Source: Roseibacillus sp.
GTDB taxonomy: Bacteria; Verrucomicrobiota; Verrucomicrobiia; Verrucomicrobiales; Akkermansiaceae
DNA: 64,000 nucleotides
Direction of reading: 5' to 3'
Assembly: GCA_022448985.1 (NCBI GenBank)
Contig: JAKVCR010000016.1
Location: 1-64,000 of the forward strand
In this document: in pieces, positions 27,686 to 35,523 of the stretch
How the letters are laid out: each line of letters starts with the position of its first letter
How positions within the stretch are numbered: the first letter of the stretch is position 1
The notes under the pieces: model-generated
Seen by the model: only the letters and a program-made list of their open reading frames with translations
Databases searched by the model: none
What the model was told of the DNA's origin: nothing
Made by a program: the position numbers and the translations under genes

Positions 27686-28983
27686 TCCTGAAGCGACCCA
27701 CCCTCTCTCGCCGTGCCGTCTTGCGCGGTGCCGGGGCGACCCTCGCCCTGCCGCTGCTCGAGATCATGCAAGCCCGCAGTTACGCAGCCGGAGCCTCCCA
27801 GACCCGTCCGCCTGTCCGGGCCGGATTCTTCTACATTCCCAACGGCGTGGTGCAGAGGGCCTGGCACCCGGTGGACGAGGGAAAAGACTTCACGCTGTCC
27901 CCCAGCCTCCAGCCCCTCACTCCGGTCCGCGAACACATCTCCCTCTACACCAAACTGGACCGCGTCAAGGTGGCGGGAACCGATGGACACGCCCAGGCCG
28001 GGGCCTGCTGGCTCAGCAGTGCCGCACCCGACGAACTCTCGCCTGCCGGCTATCCCCTCAAGAAGACCGTTGACCAAGTCATGGCTGAGGAGGCCGGCAA
28101 GCATACTGCATTCCGCTCCCTGGAACTGAGCTGTAACCCCTACGAGGACAACCGCGAGTCGGTCTATTTCGACAATATCTCCTGGTATGGACACGGGCAC
28201 GTGGCGCGCTCCCTGCGCGATCCCCAGGCGGTATTCAACCGGCTCTTTGCCGTAAAGGAGCACCAGGAGCATGGGAGCGTGCTCGACCTCGTGCTGGACG
28301 ATGCCAAGTCTCTGGACCGGGACCTCGGAGTGGTTGACCGCGGAAAACTCGACGAGTACATGGAATCCATCCGGACCGTTGAAAAGCAGATCGAACGGGT
28401 GACCAAGCGGCAGGCCGAGATCGACAAGCTCAAGATCGCTCCTCCCACCAAGCCATGGCAGGCCATGACCCGGGACGAGTTCATCCAGGTCATGGGCGAT
28501 CTCATGATCCTCGCCTTCCGCACCGATCTCACCCGCGTCTGCTCCATCATGAGCAGCCCGGAAAGGTGGGGTTCACCTCTCACGGTGCACGGACTCTTTG
28601 ACAAGCCTGTTGACCACCATGGGATGACCCACGGGCAGGGCAATGCGCACGTCCGGACCAGGCTCGAGGCCCTCGATCAGTTCCACGTCCAGCAGTTTGC
28701 CACCCTCGTGGCTAAGATGGCCGAGGTGAAGGAGGGAGAGGGAACCCTCCTCGACAACTCCATGTTCCTGCTCGGTTCGGGGATCAGCGACGGCTCCCTC
28801 CACGTCTACACCGACCTGCCCACCGTCATTGCCGGACGCGGGGGGGGAGCCATTGCAGCAAACCACCATCTCAAGTCCCCGCAGGGCACCCCCATCGCCA
28901 ACCTGTGGCTCTCCATGATTCAGGTCATGGGCGTGAAAACCAGCAAGATCGGGGACAGCACCGGCGCATTGAAGCTCTCCTGA
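27682..28983 (+). CDS. DUF1552 protein, Tat-exported partner
   Basis: 433 aa, translationally coupled to the DUF1592-type gene (ATGA overlap). Twin-Arg signal SRRAVLRGAGATLALPLLE with R10-R11. DUF1552 hallmarks are GFFYIPNGVVQRAWHP, the GTDGHAQAGACWLS segment, SLELSCNPYEDNRESVYFDNISW, ICSIMSSPERW-like text, DNSMFLLGSGISDG and LPTVIAGRGGG. It is the standard partner of the PSCyt1/DUF1592 proteins, as DUF1501 is of DUF1549/1553. The window therefore holds both types of pair. The molecular function is unknown; periplasmic. Confidence 0.94.
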   Translation: MILKRPTLSRRAVLRGAGATLALPLLEIMQARSYAAGASQTRPPVRAGFFYIPNGVVQRAWHPVDEGKDFTLSPSLQPLTPVREHISLYTKLDRVKVAGTDGHAQAGACWLSSAAPDELSPAGYPLKKTVDQVMAEEAGKHTAFRSLELSCNPYEDNRESVYFDNISWYGHGHVARSLRDPQAVFNRLFAVKEHQEHGSVLDLVLDDAKSLDRDLGVVDRGKLDEYMESIRTVEKQIERVTKRQAEIDKLKIAPPTKPWQAMTRDEFIQVMGDLMILAFRTDLTRVCSIMSSPERWGSPLTVHGLFDKPVDHHGMTHGQGNAHVRTRLEALDQFHVQQFATLVAKMAEVKEGEGTLLDNSMFLLGSGISDGSLHVYTDLPTVIAGRGGGAIAANHHLKSPQGTPIANLWLSMIQVMGVKTSKIGDSTGALKLS

Positions 28984-29043
28984 AGCCTCTTTTCGCTGGT
29001 CCTGCACGGATACGGCCCGTGGTGTGATCACTAGAACCCTCCG

Positions 29044-30420
29044 ATGCTCTCGAAGATCAAGCTTGGTGACTACGGGATGGTGCTCGTGCTCCTCGCACTG
29101 GTGACTCTCTTCAGTCTCCTCACCCTGAAAAGGAAAGACAACGATGGCCCGAGCGCAGCCGACAATCTTGTCGAACAGATCACCGGACGGGGCCTATCTG
29201 CCCGGGGAAGCGTCAAGAGCGATGCTCAGGTGCTCATCTTCGGAAACCGTAAGACCAGCTACGAGGATGTCGCCAAACGGACCGCGGAAGGGCTTGAGAA
29301 GAAGGGGCTCAAGAACTTTCAACTCGTCATTGGCGAACCACGTGATCTCCGCCTCGCCTTGAACAAGCTGCGCGCCGATGGCGGCCAACTCGGGGCCATC
29401 GCTACCAGCGGCCCTGTCCTCGACGAACTGATCATCGACCTCCCGGAGAACTACCCGGAGTTCACCGCCTACAAGGTTCTCCGTCCAAGCACCAGAGTCT
29501 ACTCGACCTTCTTCAAGACCGACACCTTCCTTTCCATCTTCAAGCGGGTCGTCGTCATTGCCATCGTGGCGACAGGCATGACCCTCGTCATCATCACCGC
29601 GGGCATCGATCTTTCGGTGGGGAGCCTCGTTGGTCTTTCCGCAATGGTCTGTGCGGGAGCGGTGCAGGCCATCGCGCATCAAGCGGAGGCTTCCGGAGGG
29701 GCCATCAATGATGTGGGAATGGGTGGCGTCGGGCTGGGATTCCTGGCCGCCATCCTCTGCTGCGGTGCGATGGGGTTGCTCTGTGGATCCCTCATCGCCT
29801 TCTTCAAGGTCGCCCCCTTCATCATCACTCTGGGCATGATGATGATTGCCCGCGGCCTCCAGAAAATGTCGCCCAAGATCGATGACCTCCCGCAGTCATT
29901 CGACTGGCTCGGCCAAGGCAAGATGCTCGGCATTCACAACACCATCATCCTGCTCCTTCTCCTCTACATCGCAGCCCATGTCTTCATGTCGCGCACGAAG
30001 TACGGACGCTATATCTACGCCGTTGGTGGCAACCCGGAAGCCGCGCGCCTGAGCGGGGTGCCCGTTACGGGAGTGCTCATCTTCGTCTACACCCTCTGCG
30101 GTCTCCTCAGTGGATTGGGGGGCTGCGTGGAGGCTTCTCAAATCGGAACCGCGACTACCACCATCGGGGTCTCTCTCGAACTGCAGGTCATCGCCGCGGT
30201 CGTGATCGGGGGAACCAGCCTCTTCGGGGGAACAGGCCGTATTTTCGGAACCCTGATCGGGGCCCTGATCATCGCGGTAATGAAGACCGGCATGGGACAA
30301 ATCAACTTCGGCGACGCCCTGCAGGACGTCGTTCTCGGAGTGATCATCGTCATCGCCGTCCTGGTCGACAAGATGCGCCAGAGCGGTGGATTGCGAAAGC
30401 TTCTGGCCGAACCGCACTGA
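29044..30420 (+). CDS. RbsC-type sugar ABC permease with extracytoplasmic insert
   Basis: 458 aa, longer than the usual 320-340 for this family. TM1 (about 10-28) is followed by a hydrophilic ~130-residue segment (about 30-158) with alternating strand/helix text (AQVLIFGNRKTSYEDVAKR, FQLVIGEPRDLRLALNKL, LGAIATSGPVLDEL) that should lie outside the membrane. The canonical permease then resumes: GMTLVIITAGIDLSVGSLVGLS, FIITLGMMMIARGL, YIYAVGGNPEAARLSGV (the EAA-like loop contacting the ATPase) and VIAAVVIGGTSLFGGTGR. It should import a pentose or other monosaccharide together with the binding protein at 30538. No ATPase gene (RbsA type) lies beside it. Confidence 0.9.
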   Translation: MLSKIKLGDYGMVLVLLALVTLFSLLTLKRKDNDGPSAADNLVEQITGRGLSARGSVKSDAQVLIFGNRKTSYEDVAKRTAEGLEKKGLKNFQLVIGEPRDLRLALNKLRADGGQLGAIATSGPVLDELIIDLPENYPEFTAYKVLRPSTRVYSTFFKTDTFLSIFKRVVVIAIVATGMTLVIITAGIDLSVGSLVGLSAMVCAGAVQAIAHQAEASGGAINDVGMGGVGLGFLAAILCCGAMGLLCGSLIAFFKVAPFIITLGMMMIARGLQKMSPKIDDLPQSFDWLGQGKMLGIHNTIILLLLLYIAAHVFMSRTKYGRYIYAVGGNPEAARLSGVPVTGVLIFVYTLCGLLSGLGGCVEASQIGTATTTIGVSLELQVIAAVVIGGTSLFGGTGRIFGTLIGALIIAVMKTGMGQINFGDALQDVVLGVIIVIAVLVDKMRQSGGLRKLLAEPH

Positions 30421-30424
30421 TCAC

Positions 30425-30443
30425 GGGGTATCCTTCGATCCCC
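30425..30443 (+). terminator. Small hairpin between permease and binding-protein genes
   Basis: Stem GGGG-ATC/GATCCCC with one bulged T and a CTTC loop, starting 5 bp after the permease stop, no T-tract. It may protect or attenuate the messenger so that the binding protein is made at a different level; weak evidence. Confidence 0.3.
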
Positions 30444-30537
30444 TGAATAGTCACGATCTCCGATCCGGGGTCGTTCAAAATACACGAGATTTGAGATTCA
30501 CAGCGCCAAGCTGACGATCCATCTTCTCAGCCCGCTT

Positions 30538-31536
30538 ATGAAACGATCCCGCTTTCTCTCCGTCTTTCTTTCCGTGCTGGTTCTCTCGCTTGCTTCCTGC
30601 GGCGAGAAGAAGGATGCCAGCAACAACACCAAGGGTGAAAACAACTCCGGCAGCGGAGAAACCAAGGGAACCATAGGGATGACCTGCATGGATCTCAATA
30701 ATCCCTTCTTTCGCCTCATTGCCGACGTGATGACCGAGGAGGCCGAGAAAGCCGGCTACACGCTGATTGCCCTCGACGGCAAAAACAACCCGGTCGAGCA
30801 GATCACCCAGATCAGAGACTTCGTGGCGCAGGAATGCGATGCGATTTTCCTCCACCCCGCGGACTCCGCCGCGGTGGCCGACGGCATCAAGCATGCCTTC
30901 GATGCCGGCACCCCGGTCTTCACCTTCGACATGGAAATGGACAGCCAGGAAGTACGCGACATGGTGACCGCCCACATCGGGAGCGACAATTTCCAGGGCG
31001 GGCTCCTCGCAGGTGCAAGCATGATGAAAGTCACCGGCGGAAAGGGAAAAATCGGCATCATCAACCTCCCAACCGCCGGCTCCTGTGTGAAGCGCGTTGA
31101 TGGCTTCAAGAAGTACCTCGCCGACAACAACAGTGAACTCGAGATCGTCAGTGAGCAGAATGGCCAGGGCAAGGTCGATGAGGGCTACAAGGTGGCCAAC
31201 GACATGCTGAGCGCGAACCCGGACATTGTCGCCATCTTCTGCATTAATGACCCCTGTGCTCTGGGGGCCTACCGGACGGTGAGCGAGCGCGACAAGACCG
31301 ATCAGATCACCATCATCGGCTTCGATGGCTCACCTGATGGCAAACAGGGCGTCTTCGACAAGAAACTCTACGACACCCCCCAGCAGTTTCCGGCCAAGAT
31401 GGCGGTCGAGACCGTGGCCAATTTCCTGAAGTACAAGAAGGGCGACGAGATCGAGAAAAGCATCTTCCTTCCCTGCAAACACTACTTCCACGAAGACGCG
31501 GTCAAGGACGAGAACCGCGCCGGTTGGACCAAGTAG
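30538..31536 (+). CDS. Sugar-binding lipoprotein (periplasmic binding protein, RbsB-like)
   Basis: 332 aa with a lipoprotein signal: hydrophobic core then LASC, so C21 would be lipidated after signal peptidase II cleavage. Mature features of the type I periplasmic binding fold are GMTCMDLNNPFFRLIADVM, DGKNNPVEQITQIRDFVAQ, ECDAIFLHPADSAAVADGI, VTAHIGSDNFQGGLLAG, IINLPTAGSCVKRVDGF and TIIGFDGSPDGKQGV. It captures a monosaccharide and delivers it to the permease at 29044. The Asp/Asn-rich spacer after the Cys (residues 26-40) is a normal tether. Confidence 0.93.
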   Translation: MKRSRFLSVFLSVLVLSLASCGEKKDASNNTKGENNSGSGETKGTIGMTCMDLNNPFFRLIADVMTEEAEKAGYTLIALDGKNNPVEQITQIRDFVAQECDAIFLHPADSAAVADGIKHAFDAGTPVFTFDMEMDSQEVRDMVTAHIGSDNFQGGLLAGASMMKVTGGKGKIGIINLPTAGSCVKRVDGFKKYLADNNSELEIVSEQNGQGKVDEGYKVANDMLSANPDIVAIFCINDPCALGAYRTVSERDKTDQITIIGFDGSPDGKQGVFDKKLYDTPQQFPAKMAVETVANFLKYKKGDEIEKSIFLPCKHYFHEDAVKDENRAGWTK

Positions 31537-31555
31537 GCTTTACCCGGTGTTCAGG

Positions 31556-33076
31556 ATGCGCTTCCCCGGCTTCTTTGCTTGGAGTGCATTCTTGTTCCTG
31601 GGCGTTGCTCAGTTCTTCCCGTCCCTCCGCGCCGAGATTTCCTTCACGGAAGGAACCCTCGGCGAAGGCACGCGCTGGGAGACCCCTTTTCATGTCATTG
31701 AAAGCAACCACCCGGGGCCGACGGTGCTGATCACCGGGGGACTCCACGGGAATGAACCGGCCGGGGCCCGGGCCGCGGAACAAATCCGCCATTGGCCCAT
31801 TCTCCGGGGTCGCCTCGTGGTCCTACCGCGGGCCAACCAGCCCGGACTCAGGGCAGGGACGCGCCACCTGCCAAAACTCGCTAAGGAGGAGGCCGACCTC
31901 AATCGCAACTTCCCCCGGACCGGAGCCGATGACGAGGCCCGATCCGTCATCGGACAGGCCGTCTGGACCTTCGCTCGGAAGCTCAAGCCCAACTGGGTGG
32001 TCGACCTGCACGAAGGGTATCACTTTCACCAAATCCAATCCAAGTCCGTCGGCTCTACCATTCTCGCGTCACGCCCGGGGGACCAGCGCACCCGTCCTGT
32101 CGTGATCCGGATGCTGGCCGCCGTAAATGCAACCATCGCAGATCCCGACAAGCACTTCGTTCCCCTGAGGGGAACCGCCAATGGCAGCCTCACGCGTGCC
32201 GCCGCGGAACGTCTCGGGTCTAACTCGCTGATCCTGGAGACCACCACCCGGGAGCAACCGCTCTCGCTTCGGACCCGCCAGCATCGGTTGATGGTGCGGG
32301 CCCTCTTCGAGAATCTTGGGATGGTGCCCAAAGACGCCCTCACCATGACCCGCCCCCAGGGGGAGCTGAACCTCCGGGTCGCCCTCTACGACAGCGGCGG
32401 GGTCGGGGGAAGCGGACCCCGTAATGTGCAGGAAGTCATGAAAGCAATCCCGCAGAGTCTCACCTGGCGCGTCGGCCCCTCTGACATCCGCGAAGGAGCT
32501 CTCTCCCATTTTGACGTGGTAATCTTCCCCGGGGGCAGTGGAAGCAAACAGGCCGCCGCGCTCGGAATCGAGGGACGCAGGCAGGTCTGCACGTTTGTCG
32601 AACGGGGCGGAGGCTTCGTTGGCATCTGCGCAGGCGCCTACCTTGCGGCAGCAAATTACAAATGGTCCCTCAAGATCTGCAATTACAAGACCTTCTGCGA
32701 AGCACGGGAAATTCCGGGGGTCGGTCGCAAGAGCATGTGGTACCGGGGACCCTCCTCCACGGTCGAGATGGAACTGACCAACGAGGGCCGTCGGATCCTC
32801 GGGGACCGGGCCGCCTCCTTCCCGGTGCGTTACCATAATGGTCCCATCGTATCTCCTGCCGGAATAGATGGACTCCCAGGCTACCAGGTCCTCGCCTGGT
32901 TCCGCAGCGAAGTAGCCCACTACGAACCCCAGAAGGGAACAATGGTCAATACCCCGGCCATCATCACCGGGGCCTTCGGCAAGGGCAGGGTCCTCAGTAT
33001 CAGCCCACACCCCGAATCCTCCAAGGCCCTCCGCTCCATGGTTGCCCGTGGAATCCAGTGGGTATCCGGCAACTGA
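31556..33076 (+). CDS. Secreted M14/AstE-like deacylase fused to BPL_N amidotransferase-like domain
   Basis: 506 aa from ATG 31556 (a GTG at 31547 is also possible). Signal peptide 1-26. Residues 45-260 carry the zinc carboxypeptidase/aspartoacylase pattern: H64 and E67 in GGLHGNEP, H152 in VVDLHEG and a candidate catalytic E227 in LILETTT, with DLNRNFP between. Residues 272-505 form a BPL_N / class I amidotransferase-like domain (VALYDSGGVGGSGPRNV, FPGGSGS, GICAGAY with nucleophile-type C358, TGAFGKGRVLSISPHPE). It lies 19 bp after the sugar-binding protein gene, so likely the same operon. Both halves keep their key residues; a peptide or amide substrate in the envelope is likely but unidentified. 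Confidence 0.83.
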   Translation: MRFPGFFAWSAFLFLGVAQFFPSLRAEISFTEGTLGEGTRWETPFHVIESNHPGPTVLITGGLHGNEPAGARAAEQIRHWPILRGRLVVLPRANQPGLRAGTRHLPKLAKEEADLNRNFPRTGADDEARSVIGQAVWTFARKLKPNWVVDLHEGYHFHQIQSKSVGSTILASRPGDQRTRPVVIRMLAAVNATIADPDKHFVPLRGTANGSLTRAAAERLGSNSLILETTTREQPLSLRTRQHRLMVRALFENLGMVPKDALTMTRPQGELNLRVALYDSGGVGGSGPRNVQEVMKAIPQSLTWRVGPSDIREGALSHFDVVIFPGGSGSKQAAALGIEGRRQVCTFVERGGGFVGICAGAYLAAANYKWSLKICNYKTFCEAREIPGVGRKSMWYRGPSSTVEMELTNEGRRILGDRAASFPVRYHNGPIVSPAGIDGLPGYQVLAWFRSEVAHYEPQKGTMVNTPAIITGAFGKGRVLSISPHPESSKALRSMVARGIQWVSGN

Positions 33077-33083
33077 CCCCGGA

Positions 33084-34478
33084 CTATTCGACGGCGCCGA
33101 GCGACTTCAGCTCCTCCACCCCGAACTGCACCTCTCCCAGTCCTGCCACCTCCAGGACGAGCTTCCCACCCCGCAGGTTCGCCCGCTGGGCCAGCAGGAT
33201 TGAACCCGCCTGCGTCTGTACCCGGTAGCGGGCTGGCTCAGGTGCCATCCGGCGCAGAACCAGGCAATCGGCCTCATCAAGGATGGAATGCTCCCGGGGG
33301 CCGAGAAGGACTGATCCAAGACGGAGTTTCCCCTCGCCCAGCGACTCAAAAGCGCCCTCCGAGAAATCCCCTGAGCGCAACAGGAGCCCCGGCCGGGACC
33401 CTTTCACAAGCGGTGCCAACTCGACGGGAAGAGGATGAAAAAACTCCAGCCGGGCCACTTGCGGAGCCGTGACCGCCCGGCCTTCCCAGCGTCCTCCCAG
33501 ATGAAAGGCGGTGCGATTCGCCCTGAGGACATCCGCCGCCAACCGCGAGCCCGCCCGGAGAACCACATGCGGCAACATGGGTTCCGCCTCCTCGCTGCCC
33601 TCCCCATTGATGCTGACCTTGTCAATCACCGCTTCGCTCAGGCGGTTGGACTTCCCTGCCCGCACCGCCAGGCCAACATAGACCTGCTTGTCCCTCATCC
33701 TCCCCGCTGAAACCTTCAACATTCTCCACCGGCGGCCATCCGGCGAGTGGTAGGCGGTGACGTCATAACCTTCGCGCACCAGCTTGACCCAGTAGGGCAG
33801 TTCCAGGGAGGGGAGTTCCCTGCCCGTCGAACTTCCCCCCTGGTAACCCCAGCGTCGGAATTTCACCCCCTTTTCCCCGTAGGGATGAACTCCCAGCACT
33901 GCCTTGCGGTGTTCCGGGGTAGTCCCGTCACAAATCACGATTCCCGCGTAGGAGTCCTCGTCCTCATTGGCCAGGCTCACCACACGCGCCTGGATTTCGC
34001 AATCACCCTCTACCGGTGTATAAACCAGATGAAAGGCCGAAAAGCGTTCATCCGCCGCCCTCGGTGACGCCGATACGATGAAGCGCCCCTCCCGCCAACG
34101 CACCTTTCCCGGCAACTGCGTCCTCCCAAGGTCCCGGTTCCTCCAGGGCGCAGGCAGCGCTCCCCTGGCCTGGGTTCCCGAAGGGAGCGGCTCTCCACTC
34201 GTTTGTCGTTCCACGGTGAGCCTCACGATATCTCCCAGTGGGATCGCCGACGGATCTGATCCTCCGGGTGTGATCCTGATCACACCGTCCACGATGGAAA
34301 CAGCACCTTCCCTCTTCGTCCCCTCTCTGGTTTCAACGACACCCGCCAATGAAATGGCCCCCGGGTCCGCCACTGCCTGTTCACTGGACTCCCCCACCAC
34401 AGGGGCGGGCTCATCCTCGGCGGACCCCGGCCCGGTCACCAGCACGAGGCCGGTCAGGATTACATTCAGGCCCCTCAT
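33084..34478 (-). CDS. Secreted DUF1349-like beta-sandwich protein, last gene of MoxR operon
   Basis: 464 aa with a signal peptide (MRGLNVILTGLVLVTGPGSA). An N-terminal strand-rich part (50-110: GVVETREGTKREGAVSIVDGV) resembles short periplasmic beta modules. About 145-310 look like a DUF1349/concanavalin-type sandwich (EGDCEIQARV, DSYAGIVICDGTT, YWVKLVREGYDVTAY, SPDGRRWRML, VYVGLAVRAG). The C-terminal 150 residues repeat strand-rich text without a recognised family. It starts 2 bp after the stop of the terpene-cyclase-like gene, so it is the distal member of the long minus-strand operon. Probably envelope-located; function unknown. Confidence 0.72.
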   Translation of the reverse strand: MRGLNVILTGLVLVTGPGSAEDEPAPVVGESSEQAVADPGAISLAGVVETREGTKREGAVSIVDGVIRITPGGSDPSAIPLGDIVRLTVERQTSGEPLPSGTQARGALPAPWRNRDLGRTQLPGKVRWREGRFIVSASPRAADERFSAFHLVYTPVEGDCEIQARVVSLANEDEDSYAGIVICDGTTPEHRKAVLGVHPYGEKGVKFRRWGYQGGSSTGRELPSLELPYWVKLVREGYDVTAYHSPDGRRWRMLKVSAGRMRDKQVYVGLAVRAGKSNRLSEAVIDKVSINGEGSEEAEPMLPHVVLRAGSRLAADVLRANRTAFHLGGRWEGRAVTAPQVARLEFFHPLPVELAPLVKGSRPGLLLRSGDFSEGAFESLGEGKLRLGSVLLGPREHSILDEADCLVLRRMAPEPARYRVQTQAGSILLAQRANLRGGKLVLEVAGLGEVQFGVEELKSLGAVE

Positions 34479-34480
34479 TG

Positions 34481-35500
34481 TTACCGCTGATACAACGGAA
34501 CGTACTGGTAGGGCATGGCCAGAATCATGACGTTGATAGCGGTCTCATAGGTGGGACCCACCGAGGTGTTCTCGAACCAGAGCGAGGTTTCACCGTCGTT
34601 GTGCACCCGGGAAAGAATAACTCCCTTGATCTTGGTGTACCAGTTGCGCCAGGTCTCCCCGCCAATCATATACTGGGCCGGGGCAGCGTAAAAGTTGCCA
34701 TAGGTAAACCAGCGCGGCCGCTCTCCGAAGGTTTCAAAGAGGTATTTCGACCCCTCCTTCACCAGAGGATCATCGTAGTGCCCACAAACCTGTAGCGAGT
34801 AAATGGCCGCTGCAGTCCGGGCAAAGCCCGGTCCACTTCCCGGTTGATAGGAAAAGCCCCCCTTGCCCTTGTTATAGCAGCTCCGCACATAGTCCACCGC
34901 ATCATCGATAGTCGTCTGGGGCACTTTCAATCCTCCGTTTTTGGCGGCCCGCAGGGCCACTACCTGCAGCACCGTGACCGAGATATCCGCATCCGTGGCA
35001 ATAGGCTTGTAGCGCCATCCCCCATTCTGGTTCTGGCTTGAGACGATGATCTTGACCAGACGCTCCAGCTTGGAACGGATCGACGGATTGCTGGTTTGCC
35101 CGTAGAGCTCCGCGAGGGCGATGGTGGAAATCCCGTGGAAGTACATGTACTGTCCGTTGTTCTTATCCCCGATCAGTCCCTCGGGAGAAACGGAGTTCAG
35201 GAGATACTGCACTCCGAGGGAAACCTCCCGGCCATACTCGCCCTCTCCTGGCAGATGCCCCGCCGCCTGGAAGGCCATGAGTGCATAGGCCGTCATGGCG
35301 ATGGGATAATTACGCTCCTTCTCGTTGCGCCCCTGCCAGGACCCGTTTGGCGACTGGTACTTGGCAAGATACTTGAGTCCCCGATTGATGACGCGCTCGG
35401 TCTCGGCATCCACCTTGACCGCACTCTCTGCCTGTGCACACGCCGACCCCGGCACCAGGACGGGAACAAGCAGGGTCAGCAATAGGAGCAGGATGCGCAT
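34481..35500 (-). CDS. Secreted prenyltransferase/squalene-cyclase-like repeat protein
   Basis: 339 aa from ATG 35500 (TTG at 35503 is in frame just ahead); strong signal peptide (MRILLLLLTLLVPVLVPGSACA). Repeats of the alpha/alpha-toroid type are visible: INRGLKYLAKYQSPNGSWQG, KLERLVKIIVSSQNQNGGWRY, DAVDYVRSCYNKGKGGFSY, each ending in a QW-like aromatic motif. TDADISVT resembles the Asp-rich loop of squalene-hopene cyclases, but the protein is half their length and exported, so cyclase activity is doubtful. Similar proteins occur in PVC operons with MoxR/BatA genes. Likely a structural or binding toroid in the envelope. Confidence 0.82.
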   Translation of the reverse strand: MRILLLLLTLLVPVLVPGSACAQAESAVKVDAETERVINRGLKYLAKYQSPNGSWQGRNEKERNYPIAMTAYALMAFQAAGHLPGEGEYGREVSLGVQYLLNSVSPEGLIGDKNNGQYMYFHGISTIALAELYGQTSNPSIRSKLERLVKIIVSSQNQNGGWRYKPIATDADISVTVLQVVALRAAKNGGLKVPQTTIDDAVDYVRSCYNKGKGGFSYQPGSGPGFARTAAAIYSLQVCGHYDDPLVKEGSKYLFETFGERPRWFTYGNFYAAPAQYMIGGETWRNWYTKIKGVILSRVHNDGETSLWFENTSVGPTYETAINVMILAMPYQYVPLYQR

Positions 35501-35523
35501 CAATAGGATTCCGTGAAGGGTAG

